Assembly (NCBI RefSeq): GCF_000220395.1
Contig: NW_004086375.1
Span: 8,646 to 72,645 of the forward strand
Origin: Ichthyophthirius multifiliis
Lineage: Eukaryota; Ciliophora; Oligohymenophorea; Hymenostomatida
Length of the DNA stretch: 64,000 bases
Direction: 5' to 3'
In this document: piece by piece, positions 14,301 to 27,405 of the stretch
How the letters are laid out: each line of letters starts with the position of its first letter
How positions within the stretch are numbered: the first letter of the stretch is position 1
The notes under the pieces: generated by a model
Databases searched by the model: none
Seen by the model: only the letters and a program-made list of their open reading frames with translations
Told to the model about the DNA's origin: nothing
Translations under genes and position numbers: made by a program

Positions 14301-16416
14301 ATAATGATGCTATGTATAGATTCTAACACAAAAGACATAGTAAAAAAAATAAAAATAAAATAAAATAAAAATAAAATAAAAAAGGGTCCCATAAAAGATA
14401 ATTATTAAATAATAGCTTATTATTTTGTATTATTTATATTAATTGGTTCTTTTTTTTAATAAACCTATTTGTCGGTGTTATATTCTTAAAATTCAACGAG
14501 GCCTAAAAAAACGAGAATAGGTAAACTTCTCTTTTCTTAACAGAAAAGCAATCTCGCTGGTTAGAATTTTAAATGATGATTATAGGCGTAAAAGCTGAAT
14601 TCGCTGCAAATTAGATACCTGAGAGTAAAATCTAGCTTTTTTTTTATAAAATAGTTAACTATAAATACTTCGATATATTCATTATGATTTGTATAGTTTT
14701 AAATATTTCCACAATGGCAATCGCATATGAAGGTTCTCCAAAAAGCTATGACTAGACCATCGAATAGATTAATTTATTCTTCACAGCCGTTTTCATTGTG
14801 GAATTAATATTTAAGTTAATTTCCTACGGAATAAAAGGTTATTGGATTTCCTCCTGGAATAAATTCGATATGTTTATAGTATTATCTTCCATAGTCGATC
14901 TTATCCTTAATTTCGTTATGGGAAACTAAAGTCTTTCTTTTCTAAGAGTAGGTCCTTAATTAGCTAGAATAATGAGAGTAATGAGAGTCACTAGGCTCTT
15001 GAAATTAGTCAAATCAATGCAAGGATTACAAAAATTAATAGAAACTTTAGTTTTTTCCTTACCTTCACTTATAAATGTGGGTGCTTTATTACTTTTGGTC
15101 TTTTTTATATATTCTGTTTTAGGAGTTTTTATTTTTAAAGAAGTTACTGAAGGAGATGTAGTTGATAAATATAATAACTTCTCGAATTTCGGATTTGCTA
15201 TGATTACACTTTTTAGATGTGCTACAGGGGAAGATTGGTTTAAATTTATGTTTGATTTAGGAAAAATCTCAGGCTGTATTACAGGTTAAACTTGCGGGAC
15301 AAGTAATTTTTTTTTAATTTTTTTCTTTTTAATATAAACTTCTTTTAGTTTTTGCGTATCCGTATTTTGTTACTTTTATTCTTATTTGTTCTTATATTAT
15401 GCTTAATTTATTTATTCTAATTATCATTTAATATTTTGAAGATTATAATATGAAACCTGATAATCCTTTATAAGCTTTTAACGAAAACCTAGAAAAGTTT
15501 AGGTCTGTTTGGTCTGAATTTACTGCATTTTCGAACGGAGAGAAAATCAACACTCATGCCATAGTAAATTTTTTATGTAAACTACCTTCTCCTTTAGGAT
15601 TTTATGAAGGCAACGATACCGAAAAACTAGATAAACATTATGTCGCAAAAGCGGTAATGTCAATGAAATTAGCAGAGTAAATAATAACAAAAATTATAGC
15701 AATAATAAAAAAAAATAAAAAATAAAAAGTGATGGTGAAGGCAATGTTTTTTTCAATGAAATGCTTTTTGCATGTATGAAAAAAGCTTACGGAGAAGAGC
15801 TCGTTTAAGAATCCGGTGTAGAAATTCAAAGACTGATAAATAAAAAAGAATTCGAAACAAAATAAAAACTAGAAGAGAAAAAAAGGTAGACATTATTGAA
15901 AAAAAAACAGCTCCTTTTTACTAAATAAAACAATCATGTTAATCCTATACTTCTAATGCTTTTTTGTGGCATGGCATTTAAAAGTTGGAAAAATTATATA
16001 GACAGACCTTTAAATTAAGACGGGTCTTTGGAAAGTGTGACTATTTTTTCTGATGATGAAAGTGACTATATGGACGATTTATAAAACGATATCCATTAAA
16101 AAAATATTCAAAATAGAATGGAAAATAATGTCTAAACAGTTAGAAATTAAATACTGAAAAATCAATTAATTAATAAAGATATATAAAATATTATTTTGGA
16201 AAAAAATGATGATGATGAAGATGAAAATGATGATGAAGAAGAAAATTCATTGAAAAATGAAAATAATAATTAATATGACTAAAAAAATGAAATTTCTATG
16301 AACAATTTTTAAAGTTTTTAAAAATAAACTTCAGAGATTTAATAACCTAAAATAGAAAAATAAAATAATATTGAAAATCGAATATCTCAAAGAAATGTTT
16401 TTAATATAAATGAATG

Positions 16417-16417
<1 letters not shown>
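7408..16417 (+). CDS. Voltage-gated Ca2+ channel alpha-1 subunit, four-domain (Cav)
   Basis: Pore-forming subunit of a four-repeat voltage-gated calcium channel, the class behind ciliary action potentials in ciliates. Twelve exons: 7408-7434, 7478-8141, 8229-8792, 8946-9660, 9773-11252, 11427-13781, 13826-13959, 14024-14123, 14193-14339, 14385-15302, 15349-15676 and 15730-16417; protein about 2,707 aa. S4 sensors: RSLRVLRPLRTI (I), FRAVRIFRTFRVLRVTRLLR (II), ILRLLRTLRPLRFI (III), ARIMRVMRVTRLLKLVK (IV). The P-loops read TLEGW, SLENW, SLEGW and TGEDW, an EEEE ring typical of Ca2+ selectivity. After repeat IV comes the Cav-type helix-loop segment with LADDDGEGNVFFNEML, then an acidic tail. The N-terminus (about 420 aa) and the I-II linker (about 800 aa) are very long and Gln/Asn/Lys-rich. 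Four one-base deficits lie in homopolymers or nearby (8690-8735, 9841-9848, 10325-10334, 14450-14457). Correcting them gives exactly 2,708 codons. Confidence 0.95.
8165..8208. repeat. (TA)n tract inside Ca channel intron 2
   Basis: A nearly perfect alternating AT run inside the intron 8142-8228. Similar tracts fill the introns 8793-8945 and 11253-11426. They are intronic low complexity, not coding. Confidence 0.8.

Positions 16418-16419
<2 letters not shown>

Positions 16420-16481
<62 letters not shown>
16420..16481. repeat. (TA)n tract just after the Ca channel stop
   Basis: About 30 consecutive TA dinucleotides begin three bases after the TGA at 16415-16417. The tract lies between the converging 3' ends of the Ca channel and CWC22 genes and is part of a very short shared 3' region. 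Confidence 0.85.
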
Positions 16482-16484
<3 letters not shown>

Positions 16485-16572
16485 TTATTATTATTTTTAA
16501 TAACAATAAATAAAAATCTTATTTTAATAAAAATTATAAAAAGTTTAAATATAATTTATATTTATGTATTTT

Positions 16573-18135
16573 TCATTTTTTTTTTTATTTTTTCTTTTTA
16601 TTACTCTCTATACTTGAACTCTTATTACTATCTTCATTCGAAGATTCTTCTGATGAACTTGAAGAATCAGAAGAACTTGAAGATTCTTCTTCGTTTTCAG
16701 AAACTGAGGAAGAGGAACTTTCCTTATTTTATTTTTATTATTCTTCAATTTCTAATTATTATTAAGCCATTGATTCAGCCTATTATTTCTAAAATTCTAA
16801 TGTTTATTATTTAAATATTCACTTAATTACTCTGTTAAAGCCCCTAAGCCAATCGAAATAAAAAAATTTATTGCAAATCTTGTATTTCTTGGATGGTCTT
16901 TTGGAAACAAGCCACAAAAAAATTCCTAATGTTCTTCTTTATTAAATCTTTATTATAAATTTTCTAATCCTGTATTTTCACATATCTAATATTAAAAAAA
17001 TATAAATATATAAAATATATAAAACTATAATACATATATATATAAATGTAATTTTAATTACTTCTAAAACTAGATTCCTAATAAAAATTCTTGAAGAAGC
17101 CGTAGTACTTTCTTAAGTTAGCGATATACATGCGAAAACTCTCCAATCAATACTATCTGTATAAAAAAGATGCGCATAGTACTTCGCCGAATTCCTAATC
17201 TTGGCAGTTTCATATCTATGAATAGTCGCATATAAATCAATAAAGCACTTCATGAAGTTATCTCTATAAAGTTCACTTAGTTAACAGAACCTTTATGCCA
17301 AAAGCCCGTAAAATTTCATATAAGTTCTTTCGTTTTAGCAGCATTCCTAGATCATACTACATACTTCATTTTCATGGCCAACTCCTAAATTCATTTTTAA
17401 GACTTTATGACAACATTCTTCGAAATCTACTGACGACATAATAGTTAAATAGAGTGTTCTTCTTAAATTAGCTCTATCTTCTTCTGTTAGATTTTTTATT
17501 TGAATATTTTCCTCATCTATTTATTCTTCTTTTTCTTCTGTAGCGACTTTAATTTACTTTAATTATAAAATATTATCTTCTCCAAGTATTTCTAATTTTA
17601 TTTATTCCCATTCTTCCTCAGTCTTTTCATAAAAAGGATCGAATTTAAATTAATTTAAATTATCTTCAGGATCAAATTAATCCAATAGATCAAAATTATG
17701 TGTAATCTAATCTGCTTATTCGACTAAATCTAATTCAGGAATTATACCTGAATGATCCTAATATATGTATTTATTTAATATATATGTATATATCAAAAAA
17801 TTAATTACTTTAAATTTTGTCTTTCTAACAGCAAATAAATGCTCTATATTATACTAAACTCTTTTTTCGCATTCACCTTCATGGAGGATTCCCTTAAAAC
17901 GTTCAAAAATAGCATTTACACCAACAGGACTTAATTCACTGAGTACTTAACCACATTCTATCATAAATTCACAAGCTAATTCGACTGTGTCTTCAGTAGG
18001 ATTTTCCAAAAAAAATAAAAGAAGTTAAAGGCCTATATAATCAGTAAGTATATTTTAATTAATTAAATGAGCGATCATTTTTAAGGCAGCTTAACAAACA
18101 AGCTATATTAATAAATTTATTATTAAATAAAAATA

Positions 18136-18194
<59 letters not shown>

Positions 18195-19051
18195 TTACTT
18201 TATTATTTCTTTTAAATGAACGCTAAAATTATAATAAAACTCTTCTTATAATTAAATTAACTATATCAGGTAATTTTGTATTTATAATTGCTATTAGTGC
18301 TGCATATACATGCGTAAAATTAGGAGATGACTATTTTGTAATTTTCATAAAATAATTAAAAATAATATATATATAATAAAATAAAACCATTTAAGCTTTA
18401 ACAACAGCTCTTGCAAATAAACCTTTTCCTCTAAGAATATTTTCATTTAGAAGTTCAATAATAACATTTTAAATATTTGATACATTAATCTATAATAATA
18501 TTAAAATATATTTATATAATTTTCTTACTTTATTAACAATCCCATTTATAGATTTCCTTAATAAATCCCACATTAATCTTTAATGATCTTCATTATGTTA
18601 GTCTTTTTTTTCTAATAATTATTATTATAATTATCTTAATTTATGTGGAGGAACGTAAATTCCTCCTGTTCTTCCACTAGTTGGATTAAATAATTCCAAA
18701 GTTCTTTTTTTTTTTAGATTTTCTTCTTTTTCTATTTCTTTTTATTTTTCTTCTTTTAATCTTTTATTATATTCTTGATTTAAAAAACCAACTTCTTCTT
18801 TTAAAGAAGGAATTAAATCGCTTTCATTTATCTCTTTTATTTTTTCTCGTGCATCGTTTTATTTCTTTTATATTCTGTGCTATAATGTCTCTTTTTGTTC
18901 ATCTCGTGATTAAATTTTTATGTTTTTTTCTATTTCTATTATGATTAAGATGATGATTTTGAAGAATAATTTGATTTTTTTTTTCGTCTTTTGAACGACT
19001 TCGACTTTTTGAATTATTTTTTTCTTCCTAACGGGATTTTCTGGAATCCAT
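16573..19051 (-). CDS. CWC22: Pre-mRNA splicing factor CWC22
   Basis: Spliceosomal protein that loads the exon-junction-complex helicase eIF4A3, with an MIF4G domain followed by an MA3 domain. Six exons: 19051-18529, 18489-18388, 18330-18199, 18102-17809, 17757-17062 and 16985-16573; introns 39-96 bp. The N-terminus is SR-rich, then [13 protein letters not shown] and the MIF4G start, [13 protein letters not shown], with [12 protein letters not shown] and [12 protein letters not shown] downstream. The MA3 part has [35 protein letters not shown] and [20 protein letters not shown]. The tail is a Ser/Glu-rich [12 protein letters not shown] segment, as in human CWC22. Three adenine-homopolymer deficits are inferred: two in the N-terminal SR region and one near 16810. 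With them the exons total 721 codons (720 aa). It is convergent with the Ca channel gene. Confidence 0.94.
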
Positions 19052-19694
19052 TTTTTTTTTTTAAAAAAAAAAAAATAATTATTGTATTTATATATAAATA
19101 TATTATTATTATTTTATTAGACACTTAATTTATTTATTGATTGAATTTTTTTTTTTTTTTTTTTTTTTAATGTTAATTTCGTTTATTTTTTAATTTATAA
19201 AAAAAACAAAAAAAGATTTTTTTAGAAAATTTAATTATATTAAAATGTAGAAATAAAAAATTGAATAATATTTATATTTTCTAAAATATTTTTTTGTTTC
19301 TATATTTTACTCCTTTTTTTTAATATAAATTTTATTATATGAATATAAAATTCAAACAGAAATATTTTAATTATAATATTATATATATTAAAATTAAAAA
19401 AAATAGAAATTTTTAATATATATAAATAATATTAAATATGTTTGTGATTATTATTTTTTAATTATTAAAATAATAATAGCTATAAAATTATATAAAAATT
19501 TTATAATTAAACAAAATAAAAATGTAAAGTGTACTTGATAATTCTTAATAATCTTAATAATCAAAAGAAGATTTATAAATATTAAAATTTCAAAGAAATA
19601 GTTAAAAAAAGATAATATAAAATAACTTTTCATTTCTTTTAATACTAAATATAACTAACTTTATATTATTTTTATTCTCATTTTCATTTTATTA
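19052..19694. other. AT-rich spacer, possible 5' part of next gene
   Basis: Long T and A runs upstream of the membrane-protein ORF. The frame of that ORF stays open upstream of its ATG back to a TGA at about 19541, so part of this stretch may be 5' exon or leader. Nothing else is recognised. Confidence 0.4.
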
Positions 19695-20345
19695 ATGGTA
19701 TTAATTATAAATACTTACATTTAATTCAGAAGGCAAATATAAAAACAAAAATAATTAATTTGGTTAAACCTAATGTATGTAATGTATGACAAAGGAAATT
19801 TCGATTATTAATATTATTCATTTACTCTTTATTAAGACAGTTCCGTTTATATATGCAATAATATAAACATTATAGACCAAAATTTATGCAACCATAAATT
19901 TTAATAACTTGAGAAAATAGGATATATAAGCTTTTCATTTATAATTATCGGTCTTATTCTTTAAGGATTAGATTTATATAGAATTATTAGATTAAAAAAA
20001 GACTTTAATAATAGATCTTGTGTAAAAGCTTTTTATTTACATCCTTTAATAATAATTTTTTATTTGACTGGTTTTACGCTTTATTTCGTATATGTGCTTT
20101 ATAGTTAAATTAACGATTCTAATGTAAATATTATTTTAAATATTAAAAAATTAGGAGTTTCTTTTTGGATAGGTGTTTTTTGTATTCCCATTAATATTGT
20201 GCTTATTGTTTATTATAGATAAATAAAAAGTAAATTAATTAATGAAGAAATTTTAGGAAATTTAATTGATTAAATAGAATAAATTGGAAATTCAGAAAAT
20301 ATTAATAATAAAACTAAATAAAACTCTATTAATAAAATAGTTTGA
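19695..20345 (+). CDS. Small multi-pass membrane protein, unknown
   Basis: An uninterrupted table-6 frame of 217 codons runs from ATG 19695 to TGA 20343-20345. Four hydrophobic segments are seen: MVLIINTYIQ extended upstream (the codons before the ATG, FILIFILL, are also hydrophobic), SFSFIIIGLILQGLDLY, LIIIFYLTGFTLYFVYVLY, and GVSFWIGVFCIPINIVLIVYY. Between segments 1 and 2 lies a roughly 70-residue loop with two Cys (ICNN, LCNH), probably extracytoplasmic. The first membrane segment begins before the chosen Met, so the true start may be upstream or in an unseen 5' exon. The C-terminal 60 residues are Asn/Lys/Gln-rich and cytosolic. The layout resembles part of a larger ciliate 7TM-like or tetraspan protein, but I do not recognise the family. 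Confidence 0.6.
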
Positions 20346-21431
20346 GTTAAATTATTTAATCTTATTATTAATTAATTATATTATGTATATTTATTTTATA
20401 GGTATTAATTTTAATAAAAATTCAGTATTTTAATTTTTGTATTTATATTTAAAATTTTTTGTTTATGATAAAAAAAATTAATATAAAATAAACATTTAAT
20501 TAATATATTTTTATACAAATAAAATATATTTAAAATTTTAAAGTAATAATATAATATTTTTTATATAAAAAATATGTTAAAAAATTATTTAAAAATATAA
20601 AAATAATTAATATATATATATATGATTGATTTTATTTAGATAATAATTCAACAAAATAAGAAGAATATATGAATATTAAAAAAACAATTAAAAATAAAAA
20701 AATATAACAAAATAATTATTAAAAATAAATTATTAAAAATTAACAAATATTATTAAAAATATTAAACTGTTTAATATGTTATATAATAATAAAAGATATT
20801 TATAAATTTAACAATTTAAAAATATTTTTTTAAGATTCATATAAAATTGATAATTATGATAAGGGATTTGAAAAAAACAAAATTATATATTAAAAGGATA
20901 TTAAAATACATTAAATATATAGTCTAATGAAATATTAAAAATATAAATAATAAAAAAAAATATTTAAATAATAATATTATATAAATCATAATATATAATT
21001 AAACAATTATAAATGTAAAATATAAAGAATAAAAAGAATAAAACATTAGAAAAATAATTAGAATTATAATAATAAGCCTGTAAAAAAAAAGGAATACACA
21101 GAAAATAAATTAAAAAGAAAGAAAAAAAAATGTTTTTATAATATAAAATTATAAAAGAAATATTATATTTTTAATTTAAAAAGAATTAAATAAAGAAATA
21201 TTTAATTTAACAATCTAAATTTATAATTAATTATAAAAAGATAGAAATATTATAAATGAAAATCAATTAGAACAAAAAAAATTAAATAATAAATAAATAA
21301 AATAAAAAAAAAATGAAAAAAATATTATATATATATATAATAATATAAGTTTATTAATAAGAATAAAAAATAAAAAACAGATAATATATATAACAAAAAT
21401 ATAATAAATATAATATATTAAATAAAAAAAA

Positions 21432-21472
<41 letters not shown>

Positions 21473-22547
21473 TTAATAATATTAATAATAATATTAATAA
21501 TAATAAATTATAATAATATATAAAAAAATTATCATGAATATAATATTAAGTATGATTATTTATATTATTTTTTATAAATATAAAAAATATACTTATTAAT
21601 TATTTAATATGATAAATATATATGTTAATTATTTTTTATAAAAAAAAATATACTTAATATATTTAAAAAAAGAATATAATATTAAAAAAAAAATTTTAAT
21701 AATATAAAAAGTAAGATTTATATTTTCTTTCACATACTTATATTAATTTTTTTAAAATTTTCTTAATATTTAATAAATTATATTAATATAAAAATTTTAA
21801 ATACAAAAATAACAATATTATAAAAATACATAATAATATATTTTCTAAAAAAAAATTATTTTATATTATATTAAATAATTTATTGCATATAATTTTAATT
21901 CTTAGTAATAAATATAAATAATATATCTTATTTTTTCAAATAAGATAATTTTAAATTATAGGAAATACAAAAATAAAGTTTTAGAGTTTATAATTAAATA
22001 TAAAATTAATTTATCAAAGTTTTTTAGAACATAATAAATAATTTATTATCAATTATTAAAAAGAGAATTTTAGTTTGCTTATTTATCTAATAAAATAAAA
22101 AGAATATAATTCAAATCAAAAAATTAATTAAATACGAAATTATATAAATATATATTATTGTATATATAATAAGAATAATTACTTATATAACTTAAAATAT
22201 TAATATTAATTATAATATATATGAAAATAATATTTATTATTTTGAACAGGTAAGACTTTTATTTTAAGTTGATAAATATAAAGTATATTCTTATTATCTT
22301 CTTACCTAAAAAAATAATATAAAAGATAACTTAAATAATATTATTAATTAAAATAAACATAATTATATATACAAATTATATGAATTAAATTTTTTATTTA
22401 TATAACCTAAATATTAATACATACTGAAGTTGATTAGACTTAAGAAATAATTTAATAAAATTTTAATGAACAAATAATTAAATAATAAATTTAAAAATAA
22501 ATAGAAAAAAACAATTGAATTTCAAAAAACTTCAATATATAATATAT
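20346..22547. other. AT-rich spacer, no gene recognised
   Basis: Over 2 kb of very AT-rich DNA. It holds the (TAA)n tract at about 21436-21512 and many short A/T runs. Short Lys/Asn/Ile frames occur under table 6 but carry no motif and are broken by TGA. Confidence 0.5.
21436..21512. repeat. (TAA/ATT)n microsatellite
   Basis: About 12 consecutive AAT/TAA triplets followed by interrupted (TAATAT) variants. Under table 6 it could encode poly-Asn or poly-Gln, but the surrounding frame is not open for long, so a non-coding microsatellite is preferred. Confidence 0.8.
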
Positions 22548-25500
22548 TCATTTAATAATTTTTTAAATAACATAATCATGATTATTATTATCTTTATTAC
22601 TAACAGATTCCTACTACTAATTATTTTATTCAAAAGCCATTTACTATTTAACAAGTTTCATAATAGTTTAATAATCGTCTGGATTTTTATGTTTTTTATA
22701 TAAATTAAATAAAAAGAACGGGCACCAACTAACAACTGTAATAATAAAAATATTAATAAAAAACCATCCATTAATTGCGTTCATATTAAAACTTCCTTTC
22801 AGATAGTAAATAGACAGAAAATAAATCAAAACTGTCCCAATAGTAAATCCTAAAGTTCTTAAATTTGGTCTATTTAGTTCTGAATAAACATTTAATATTT
22901 CCGCTGCAATAAGCGAAGAATAGGTAATAGTTACAAGATTAAAATAGCTGTTTTTAAAAAGTAAAAATGCCAACAAAATAATAACAGATCCTTAATAAAT
23001 ACTCTTAAAAACCCACAAAAGAAACGATTTTAAAGACAAATCTCTTCCATTTTATAATGTTTTATATAATTAAGGATATTCCAATGCAACTTTTAAATTC
23101 ACATCTTAATCTAAAACAATACACAGAACCGGAAGTAAAGTATAAATAGTAGTATATCCTAGCATTAAATACCCATTAAATATAGGCAAAGGAATAAAAT
23201 AAAAAATACAATTAAATATGGCCTAAATAACTGAAATAATAGTCCCTCTATGTAATACAAACTAACTCATTACTGCTGTCCTTTTATAATTCAACCTCCC
23301 ATGAAAAAGTACAAGTTTTGCTAAATACTTGAACTTTAAAATCGAATAATCAGATGCTAAAGCAGCCTATTTTCCTTCTTTTCCAACAATTCCTATTCCT
23401 ATATGGGCTGTTTAGATCATTCCAACATCATTTCCTCCATCCCCTATTGCAAGAGTAATTTTTCTCGTATATCTTTTAACCCCTTCAGTAATTATAGACT
23501 TCTATGTAGGTGTACATCTACAACATATCACGGCTTTAGCACTAGCAGCGATTTCGAAAAAAAACTTTTCTTTATATTAAAGTGCAGTAGTTAAAGAAAT
23601 ACCATCAATTACTAAAATAGATTGAGTTCGAGAAAATTCATTTAATTATTGGACTAATTGCATTTAATCTTCAATATCTTTTATAGTAAATATTTGATCT
23701 TAAGGACTTTTAAAACCAGTAGATATTGCTATACATGTAGAAGTTTCTAATTTATCACCAGTTAACATCCATATATGTATTCCTCCATTTTTTAAACATT
23801 ATAATGTTTATTATATATCTTCTTATAATATATCTTCTACACCTCTAATAAATAAAAAAATAATAAATATATAAAGTATATTAATATTTATTATAATTTT
23901 TACGTTATTCCTAATAATTCCATATTTTCTTCTAACTATTCAATTAGATTCATTTCATGCATTTCTCTATTTTTAAGTAATTAATTCGCATTATTATATT
24001 TCTAAAACCACTCATTGAATTCTTACTAAGTAAGGTATTTTTATGTAAAATTAATGTTCTTAGTCCTTCTCTAGCTAAATTTTCGTATTCATCTAATAGA
24101 AATCCCCTTTAAATTTACGGCACTTTATTTTTCATCACTGTATCAGCCCCTTTTAGATAAAAAATAATTCTTTATGTGCTTTCTTATTATAGAATAATTC
24201 CCATTCTTTTCTTTTCACTCGAAAATGGAAAAATACATAATATCTTATAATTTTCAATTTTTTCCCCTGAATTTTTTATTACAATTTTCTCCTAATCCCT
24301 ACTTAAAAGTATCATTTTTAATTTTTCTCCCAGTTTAACTAACGCTATCTCATCCGGACTTGAAGCCTAATATACTTTTTCCTCATTATCTATCACAGGA
24401 GTAACATTATGGCACAGAACCAATGCTGTAAAAAAATCTCTTAATATCAAATCCTTTTCTCTCCTTTACATTTTCCTCTTTTTTCACTTTAAACCTTTTA
24501 AGCAATGTCCATTAATGGCCCATCTGTATTTATGCATTATTTTTTTAAAATCTAAAGTATTTTATGTACATTTTCATCCGTAAAACTACATTATTCCAGA
24601 CATATTTTCCTAAAAACCATTTCATTTTATGTCAAAGTACCTGTTTTATCGCATAAAATATACTAAACCCTCCCTAACTCTTCTGGAATAAGTGAATTTC
24701 TAGTAATAGTGCCTGGTATATCCCCATCATTATTAATATTATATGCATAAATTATCTTCGAAATATCCAAATTGACTCTCAAAGAGATTGGAATAATACT
24801 TGAAAATAATAAAACAAACCTAAAATACTCAATAAGCCAATTACGCCCAAATCCTTTAAAAAGAATAATCAAAAAAGCTAATCCACACATTAAAAAAAAG
24901 CACAATTTACATAATTTATTTAACTCCATATCTACTAAACACATTTTATTTCTTACTTTTCTTGTATTCATATTACTTCGTGTTTCTTTTCCTATATTAA
25001 TAATTATTCCTACAACTTATCCTGCTGCTAAATAGCTGTTTGCCCACATAGTATTTTATAAAGAAAGTGACTCTTTGTATCCCTCTTAGGCCCCTTATTC
25101 TAATTTAAAAACTCCATTGAATTTATAAATGTCTAATCTTGGTATTTCGACATTCAAACACCCTCTTAATGTAAAAAGATTAGCGTTTTATTCATACTAA
25201 TGAGTATATTATATCGGCTTTCTCAATTTCCAGTCTGTTTCTCCATCCAATTAATCCGTCCTTATAAAAACAGTTCCTTCATTAGGCTAATTAGTACTTA
25301 TTAATACTAAATCAGCAGGTACTCTTTAATTTGCATGTACTTCTATTAAATCACCCACCTTAAGTTCCTTACTTGCGATCTAAATAATTCCTTCTCTTCT
25401 ACGAACAGTATATTTTTTATCGTTTTATTCTTTATCTCGTTTATATCGTTTTATATCATCATAAGCTTCCTTTATTATAGAGAGTAAAAGAACAAAAATT

Positions 25501-25859
25501 AGAGGGGCGATATATGAAAACAAAAAACCTACTTTTAAAATTGGGATGAATTATGTCAAAGAAATGACCAAAAAAAAAAGATTAAAAAAATATTTGAATT
25601 GATTATATAATACTTTCGGAAAAAAATTCCTTATTGTATATTTTTGGTTATTTATTTCATTTGTGGTAATTTAAGGAGGGTATACAGTCCCATCTATGTA
25701 TATTATGCTCTCTTCTTGAGAAATTTATCCATTATTTTATTAATATTCTTCCAAACCTTTGTATAAGGGCTCATCTGTTCCTAATTAGTCTTAATTTAAA
25801 AGAGGTTCATGGGCATCGGATATTGCAGATGATCTTCTTATATTTGATAGTTGGAACAT
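22548..25859 (-). CDS. P4-ATPase, phospholipid flippase (ATP9/Neo1 type)
   Basis: P4-type ATPase, expected to move aminophospholipids across Golgi/endosomal membranes. Two exons, 25859-23904 and 23844-22548, with a 59-bp intron. Order: an N-terminal cytosolic part with [22 protein letters not shown]1-2 with [18 protein letters not shown]; actuator domain with [14 protein letters not shown]3-4 with [13 protein letters not shown]; phosphorylation motif DKTGTLT (Asp about residue 404); nucleotide-binding [16 protein letters not shown]; hinge [11 protein letters not shown]; and TM5-10. The actuator motif DGETDWKLR (not DGETNLK) and the overall length, 1,084 aa, fit the ATP9A/Neo1 branch, which acts without a CDC50 subunit. 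Two one-base deficits in A homopolymers (T runs on the + strand at 24455-24458 and 24038-24042) are needed. With them the CDS is exactly 1,085 codons. The stop lies beyond two Gln-coded TAA/TAG clusters in an Asn/Gln-rich tail. Confidence 0.94.
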
Positions 25860-27405
25860 GTATATTATTTTATATTTATAAATATTTTTGATATACTTTA
25901 ATAATTTATTTTTATTTATATATTATTATTAACATTTTTTTTTCAATATTAAGTTTTTTATTGTGTTATTTTTTTCTTTTTCTTTTTTCTTTTTTTGGTT
26001 AAGAACAAATGAAAAATATAAATATTTAATTCTAATATGAATTTATATTTTTTTCTGAATTTTGATTTTTAAATATTTTTATTTTATCTTTTTTATATAA
26101 CATAAAATTATAGATTATCAAATTAAAATTTTTACATTATTTTAAATATATTAGTAATGTTTTTTAATAATGAATTTAATAATATATAGAATACTAAATA
26201 ATAAATAAAAAGGATATTGATAAATTTTTATAAAACTAAATTATTATATTAATATTAATCAAAAAATAATTTTTATTTTTGATATAAATAATAAAGGAAT
26301 ATTACATAAAATTTATTAAAATAAAAATTAATTGATATCTATATAAAAATTAATTGATATTTATATTTTTTTTTCATATTGTTTTTTTTTTTTTAAGAAC
26401 CGATTAACATAAAAAAGAAGGCGATAAATAATAAATAGACTTTAATTTTTTTGATTTGTTATAAAAAATAAGATTTGTTATAAAAAATTAAAATAATAAT
26501 AATATATTTAAATTATATATAATAGAATATTTATAAACAATAAAAAAACAAAATTAGTGTTAAGGTTATATGGAAATACATATAATTAAGATTATAAAAT
26601 ATAATAGGAGTTGACTTTAGAATCTATTAATTATAAATAAATAATTGAAAAAAAAAAAAAAATTATGGAGTAAAGCCTGATAGAAAATATTTAATAAACA
26701 ATTAGCATTAACCCACACTTATTTCAATATTAAGGTATATTTTATTTAGGAATAGATTCAAAAGACTAATTCTTATGATTAAATGAGGTATTAAGTTGAT
26801 TAAAAGAAAAAAGCAAATTTTGAAGAAGCATAAAAAATTTGGTAAAAAAATCAATATGAAATATTTAAAAATTTCATCTTTTGATAACTAATATGAAGAC
26901 TAAAGTTTATGTGATTAAAATTAGCAGAAAAATATAAATATATAAGAATTTAAATAAAAGACATAATAATTAAATTTTGATAAAAATATAAAGTTTATAA
27001 ATATAATATGATTATATATATATATATATATATTTAATATTATTTATTATTCAAGATTTTTATTTTAATATGATTATTAATTTTTATAATATTTTTTTTA
27101 TTATTTTTTAATTATTTTTTTTAATTTCATAATTTTATGTTAACGTTTTTATTGAAAATATTAAAAATTTATAAATTATTTTTTTAAACAAACAAATAAT
27201 ATTTAAATCTATTTTAAATATTTTTGTTTTTTTTACAAAATATATAAAAAATTTAAATTTAAAACAGAAATAAAAAAAAATAAAGGAAAAAATAATTTTT
27301 TCTTATTATAAAATGAAAATATAAAAAATCTACTTTTTTTTTTATTAAACAATTAAAAAAACATATTTTTAAAAAAAGATAAAAATAATATTAAAAAAAA
27401 AAAAC
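25860..27405. other. Spacer with a possible gene remnant at 26660-26900
   Basis: Mostly A/T runs. At about 26665-26895 on the + strand, pieces of two frames look coding: one reads INPHLFQYQGIFYLGIDSKD, and another, starting about 26775, reads KANFEEAQKIWQKNQYEIF. They are offset, and no start, stop or intron fits well. It may be a small gene with a base error or a decayed copy; no family is recognised. The rest shows nothing. Confidence 0.35.
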
